From an uncultured Eubacteriales bacterium (GTDB lineage Bacteria; Bacillota; Clostridia; Oscillospirales; Acutalibacteraceae), in the NCBI GenBank assembly GCA_934464615.1, contig CAKSKA010000005.1, forward strand, positions 1 through 64,000: a stretch of DNA of 64,000 bases. Direction: 5' to 3'. The notes under the pieces were generated by a model, which had not been told where the DNA came from, ran no database searches, and saw nothing but the letters and a program-made list of their open reading frames with translations. Each line of letters starts with the position of its first letter. Within the stretch, counting starts at the first letter, position 1. Below are positions 60,808-64,000 of the stretch, one piece after another. Both the position numbers and the translations under genes were made by a program.

Positions 60808-61707
60808 TTATCGGGTTTTAACCCTGTTCACCCCGTACACACCGCAAATTATTGCCGCACAGCAAACAATCTGCATAATATTCATTTTCTCGCCCAAAAT
60901 TAAAATACCTGCCGCTACGGATACAACCGTTATTACATTGGAAAAGGACGCCGCCCGTACCGCACTTATTACGGTGGTTGCGTAGTTGTAAAGCAAAAAT
61001 GCCGCTACGCTTGATATTGCCGACAGGTAGAACACCGCACCCCAAAACTGCAAACTTTGCGCCGCGCGCAAAAATTCGGGTAAAAAATCGGCACGCAATA
61101 CCGCCGGCGCAATTAAATCAAACCCTGCCGCACCCACGGCAAACATAATGTAAGTGCGCTCTACTGCGGAAAATTCGTCGGCGCAGCTGCGGCTTAAAAC
61201 ATTAAACAGCGACGCGCATATTACCGCCGCTATAAGCAGCAGTATCGGTAAAAATCCGTTTTTGCCGTCTGTCGACTGCATTATACTTATTGCCGATACG
61301 GCGGCAACCGCTATTACGGAACATACGACCTGTGCGGCTGTCGGCTTTTCCTTTAAAAAAAGTCCCGAAATTATTATAACGCCTATGGGCACCAACGATA
61401 TTATAACGCCCGACAGCGCACTGGTAGTTCCGGCTATTCCGTAAAGTTCAAATATAAAATAGCAAAGCGGCTGCATTAATGCCATAAGCAAAACTTTTTT
61501 AATATTTTTGCCTTTAAGATTTATCTTTACCGCGCCTATAAGCCACAGTATATTCATAAGTGCAAATGCCGCCGTAAATCTCACGGCCAGAACTATAAGC
61601 GGATGTGCGTACTTGATTGCCGTTTTGGAGAACATAAAACTGAATCCGAAAATAATATTTGGCACTGCCGCACATATCATCCCCAAAAAGTCTTTTTTAT
61701 TCTTCAA
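60808..61707 (-). CDS. DMT/EamA family transporter
   Basis: 299 residues with ten predicted membrane helices in two EamA repeats (VPNIIFGFSFMFSKTAIKY, and SVAAFLLYNYATTVISAVRA in the second). The start codon is TTG at 61707, overlapping the stop of the SGNH hydrolase gene (TTGA). It probably exports or imports a small metabolite; the substrate is unknown. It is the last gene of the operon. Confidence 0.88.
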   Translation of the reverse strand: MKNKKDFLGMICAAVPNIIFGFSFMFSKTAIKYAHPLIVLAVRFTAAFALMNILWLIGAVKINLKGKNIKKVLLMALMQPLCYFIFELYGIAGTTSALSGVIISLVPIGVIIISGLFLKEKPTAAQVVCSVIAVAAVSAISIMQSTDGKNGFLPILLLIAAVICASLFNVLSRSCADEFSAVERTYIMFAVGAAGFDLIAPAVLRADFLPEFLRAAQSLQFWGAVFYLSAISSVAAFLLYNYATTVISAVRAASFSNVITVVSVAAGILILGEKMNIMQIVCCAAIICGVYGVNRVKTR

Positions 61708-62756
61708 CCTTTAAACACCTTTTCTATGGCATCGCCTATTACTTTTGCCATACGGTAAAAGCCGAGGTCGGTAGGATGGCAGTTGTCTACCGTGCAAAGA
61801 TATTTATAATCGCCCTCAAACAATGTGTCGCCGTCTACAAAAACTACATTTTTATCCCCTGCCGCTACCGCATAATCGTAAGTTGCCTTAACTATTTCCC
61901 TGTTTTTCTCAATTATCGGCGTAGGTCGGGATACTATAGCCATAGGCGTATCAGGCTGTTTTTCGCGCACGGTTTTGTAAAACGGCAAATGCGTTGCCGC
62001 AAGATGCTCCGATGACGGTGCGTTGTGGTCATAATCCATAATAAATACCGACATATCAAGGCCTGCTATGTACCGGGCCATTGCTTCTTCCCCAAGCGCG
62101 CTGCCCGAAAAGCCGAGATTTATAAAATCGGCGTCAAATCTTTTTGAAATTAAGGACTGATAACTGCCCGACGGTTTAGAGGCGCATCCACCCTGCGTAA
62201 TTGAAGAGCCGTAGTATACAAACGGCTTTTGTATTTTGTATTTTTCGCCCTCAAGCAATGTACAACCGCGTTTAATGCCTACATAAACGGTTTTTACGGT
62301 GTTGTAAAGCGGAAACGACAATTCGTAATCCGCCAATTTGCCTACGGTGTCGCACTTCCAGTCAAAGCCTTCGTCATAGCCGTTTATTTGCGGATGCAGC
62401 GCTCCCACATAAGTTGTTTTGCCGTCGCACCTGCAAATCAAATCAAATCCCGAAGAACCCGTAAACGCCATATGACTCATTTTTGTCATACCAAACCAAA
62501 ACACTTTAATTGCAATATAAGGGGAATCTGTTTTAAATCTTGCTCTGCCGCCGGCAGTGTGCCAGCGCAGTTCCTTTACGCCGTCATTGCAGCCGTCACC
62601 CACATATTTCGGAAAACGCGTAAAACCGGCAGTATTCTGTACATCGTAAAGTCCGTAAATATCAAACGGCGGTTTTCTTAAATCATACCAAACAACATCG
62701 TCCGCATCGCTTACGCTTTTTGCGGCAAAGTTCGCGTCAATTTCTTCAATTTTCAT
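61704..62756 (-). CDS. SGNH/GDSL hydrolase with GxDLY-type N-terminal domain
   Basis: 350 residues. Residues ~15-165 form a beta-sandwich domain (HTAGGRARFKTDSPYIAIK, SGFDLICR), and ~175-345 the SGNH hydrolase: VYYGSSITQGG (nucleophile Ser185), FINLGFSGSALGEE and VDNCHPTDLGFYRM with the catalytic Asp/His. No signal peptide. Related enzymes remove acetyl or acyl groups from sugars. The next gene upstream is a close paralogue, and their codons overlap as TAATG. Confidence 0.88.
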   Translation of the reverse strand: MKIEEIDANFAAKSVSDADDVVWYDLRKPPFDIYGLYDVQNTAGFTRFPKYVGDGCNDGVKELRWHTAGGRARFKTDSPYIAIKVFWFGMTKMSHMAFTGSSGFDLICRCDGKTTYVGALHPQINGYDEGFDWKCDTVGKLADYELSFPLYNTVKTVYVGIKRGCTLLEGEKYKIQKPFVYYGSSITQGGCASKPSGSYQSLISKRFDADFINLGFSGSALGEEAMARYIAGLDMSVFIMDYDHNAPSSEHLAATHLPFYKTVREKQPDTPMAIVSRPTPIIEKNREIVKATYDYAVAAGDKNVVFVDGDTLFEGDYKYLCTVDNCHPTDLGFYRMAKVIGDAIEKVFKG

Positions 62757-63814
62757 TATTTCATCAACCCCTCAAGCGCGTTTCCTATTACGGTTGCCAT
62801 ACGGTAAAATCCCAAATCGTTCGGGTGGCAGCCGTCTACCGTGCAATTTGTGTAAAAATCGCCCTTAAATAAATCTCCGCCGTCAACAAACGCAACATTT
62901 TTATCCCCTGCCGATACCGCATAATCGTACGTTGCCTTTATAACATCACGGCTTTTTTCACTTACGGGGTGCGGACGCGATACCATTACTATCGGCACAT
63001 CGGGCTGTTTTTCGCGCACTGTCCTGTAAAACGGTAAATGTGTGGCTTTTAAATGTTCCGCCGTCGGCGCATTGTAATCGTAATCCAATATAAACGCCGA
63101 CATATCAAGGCCTGCTATGTACTGCGCCATTGCTTCTTCCCCAAGCGCGCTGCCCGAAAAGCCGAGGTTTATAAAGTCCGCGTCAAAACGGTGGGATATA
63201 TATGCCTGATAGCAGGTCGACGGTCTGGTAGCACAGCCGCCCTGCGTAATTGATGATCCGTAGTATACAAACGGTTTTTGTATTTTGTATTTTTCACCCG
63301 CAAGCAATGTACAGCCGCGCTTGATGCCTATATATAAGTTTGAAACGGTATTGTAAAGCGGAAACGAGAGTATGTATTCGCACATTTCCCCTTCCGCACG
63401 CATTTTTGAGTCAAATCCGCTGTCTGCGCCGTCTGCCGGCGGCATTGCGGCACCCAAAAAATAAAACCGGCCGTTTTTGTTTTCCCTTGCAAACAGGTCA
63501 AATCCGCTTGAGCCGCTGCCCGACATATTTGCCATCTTAAATCTCCACGGCCATTCCGCCTTTATCGCAATATAGGGGGAATCGGTTTTAAACCTTACCC
63601 TGCCGCCGGCGGTATGCGTTTCCAAATCCCTCACACCGCTGCCGCATTTGTCTGTAACCTCTTTCGGTAATCGGTGAAAACGCGGCTCTGTTTTAGGGTT
63701 GTAAAATCCGTATATGTCAACCGGCGCCGTCCTTACATCAAACCAAACAACATCGTCCTCCGGTTTAATGTTTTTCAGCACAAAATTTTTATCAATATCC
63801 TGTATCTGTTTCAT
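62756..63814 (-). CDS. Second SGNH/GDSL hydrolase, paralogue
   Basis: 352 residues, same two-domain plan as its neighbour: HTAGGRVRFKTDSPYIAIK and SGFDLFAR, then VYYGSSITQGG, FINLGFSGSALGEE and VDGCHPNDLGFYRM. The two proteins agree over most of their length and differ mainly in the loop around residues 85-140, near the predicted sugar-binding face, so they probably act on related substrates. It is likely the product of a tandem duplication. Confidence 0.88.
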   Translation of the reverse strand: MKQIQDIDKNFVLKNIKPEDDVVWFDVRTAPVDIYGFYNPKTEPRFHRLPKEVTDKCGSGVRDLETHTAGGRVRFKTDSPYIAIKAEWPWRFKMANMSGSGSSGFDLFARENKNGRFYFLGAAMPPADGADSGFDSKMRAEGEMCEYILSFPLYNTVSNLYIGIKRGCTLLAGEKYKIQKPFVYYGSSITQGGCATRPSTCYQAYISHRFDADFINLGFSGSALGEEAMAQYIAGLDMSAFILDYDYNAPTAEHLKATHLPFYRTVREKQPDVPIVMVSRPHPVSEKSRDVIKATYDYAVSAGDKNVAFVDGGDLFKGDFYTNCTVDGCHPNDLGFYRMATVIGNALEGLMK

Positions 63815-63892
63815 AATTATAACCTTCTCTGCTTTTTAAATAACAACACTCGGCGGCAGCGGCAAAACTGCCGTCTTAACATAATGCTTTAG

Positions 63893-64000
63893 TTACCTGA
63901 CTTTTGCGGCAGCCGCTATGGCACTGTTTACGTCATTACGGAAAGCCAGCATTTTTTCGGGCGTATCCGCGGCGGTATTAAATGTTAAATCGCCGAAATG
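63893..64000 (-). CDS. C-terminal end of an unidentified gene, cut by the window
   Basis: 35 codons and a TAA stop are visible; the C-terminus reads AADTPEKMLAFRNDVNSAIA and then AAAKVR. It is too short to name. It is read in the same direction as the SGNH genes, 78 bases upstream, so it may share their operon. Confidence 0.6.
   Translation of the reverse strand, partial: HFGDLTFNTAADTPEKMLAFRNDVNSAIAAAAKVR

Overview
The window looks like chromosomal DNA of an anaerobic, fermentative Gram-positive bacterium of the class Clostridia, probably a gut Oscillospiraceae/Ruminococcaceae-type organism. This rests on an rnfCDGEAB operon in clostridial order, a pyruvate formate-lyase pair, sortase-type and YfhO-type cell-surface genes, a LytTR two-component system, Firmicutes housekeeping genes (trmK, yhaM, rqcH, lepA, a DUF1292 protein) and a very regular promoter type (TTGACA/TTGAAA, 17-bp spacer, TATAAT/TAAAAT). 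No phage, insertion sequence or CRISPR array was seen. The species cannot be named from the sequence alone.

Layout. 0-8 kb: surface and accessory genes: two secreted proteins with SPKTG/NPKTA sorting signals, a small DUF4177-like protein, a Nudix hydrolase and a GlfT2-like glycosyltransferase. 8-12.6 kb (minus strand): an exopolysaccharide control operon (Wzz-like protein, tyrosine kinase, CapD-like dehydratase) running into pgeF and a solute-binding protein. 12.7-18.7 kb (minus): housekeeping genes rqcH, trmK, a DUF1858 protein, yhaM, purA, a membrane protein and a 56-residue CxxC protein missed by a 60-residue cutoff. 18.8-24 kb (plus): lepA, a membrane-anchored GH25 lysozyme and two sugar isomerase-like TIM barrels behind a structured leader. 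23.9-27.4 kb: nadE with a strongly folded 5' leader, an orphan minus-strand transcription unit, a DUF1292 gene, a probable 6S RNA and an AbrB-like regulator. 27.5-33.4 kb (minus): csoR-copA with visible operators, then pflB-pflA. 33.4-41.5 kb (minus): a GtrB-like/YfhO pair for surface polymer glycosylation and a 1,479-residue surface protein. 41.7-43.7 kb (plus): an AgrA/AgrC-like pair divergent from that surface protein, with direct repeats between them. 43.8-50.6 kb (minus): an M20 peptidase with two membrane proteins, a methyltransferase, an ornithine cyclodeaminase-like protein, an aminotransferase and tRNA-fMet beside a mosaic of tRNA fragments. 50.6-53.5 kb (minus): a Fur-family regulator with a zinc-type ABC transporter. 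53.6-60.8 kb (plus): rnfCDGEAB and two unknown membrane proteins. 60.8-64 kb (minus): a DMT transporter, two tandem SGNH hydrolases and the end of a cut-off gene.

How the genes work together. PflB/PflA make acetyl-CoA and formate from pyruvate under anaerobic conditions, and the Rnf complex couples ferredoxin oxidation to NAD+ reduction and an ion gradient. CsoR/CopA and the Fur/Znu operon handle copper and zinc. The surface loci (sortase substrates, GtrB/YfhO, capsule kinase, large adhesin-like protein, LytTR system) suggest a regulated cell envelope. The least explained parts are RNA-like: the orphan unit at 26.1-26.4 kb, the nadE leader, the leader at 22.1 kb and the tRNA mosaic at 50.0-50.6 kb.
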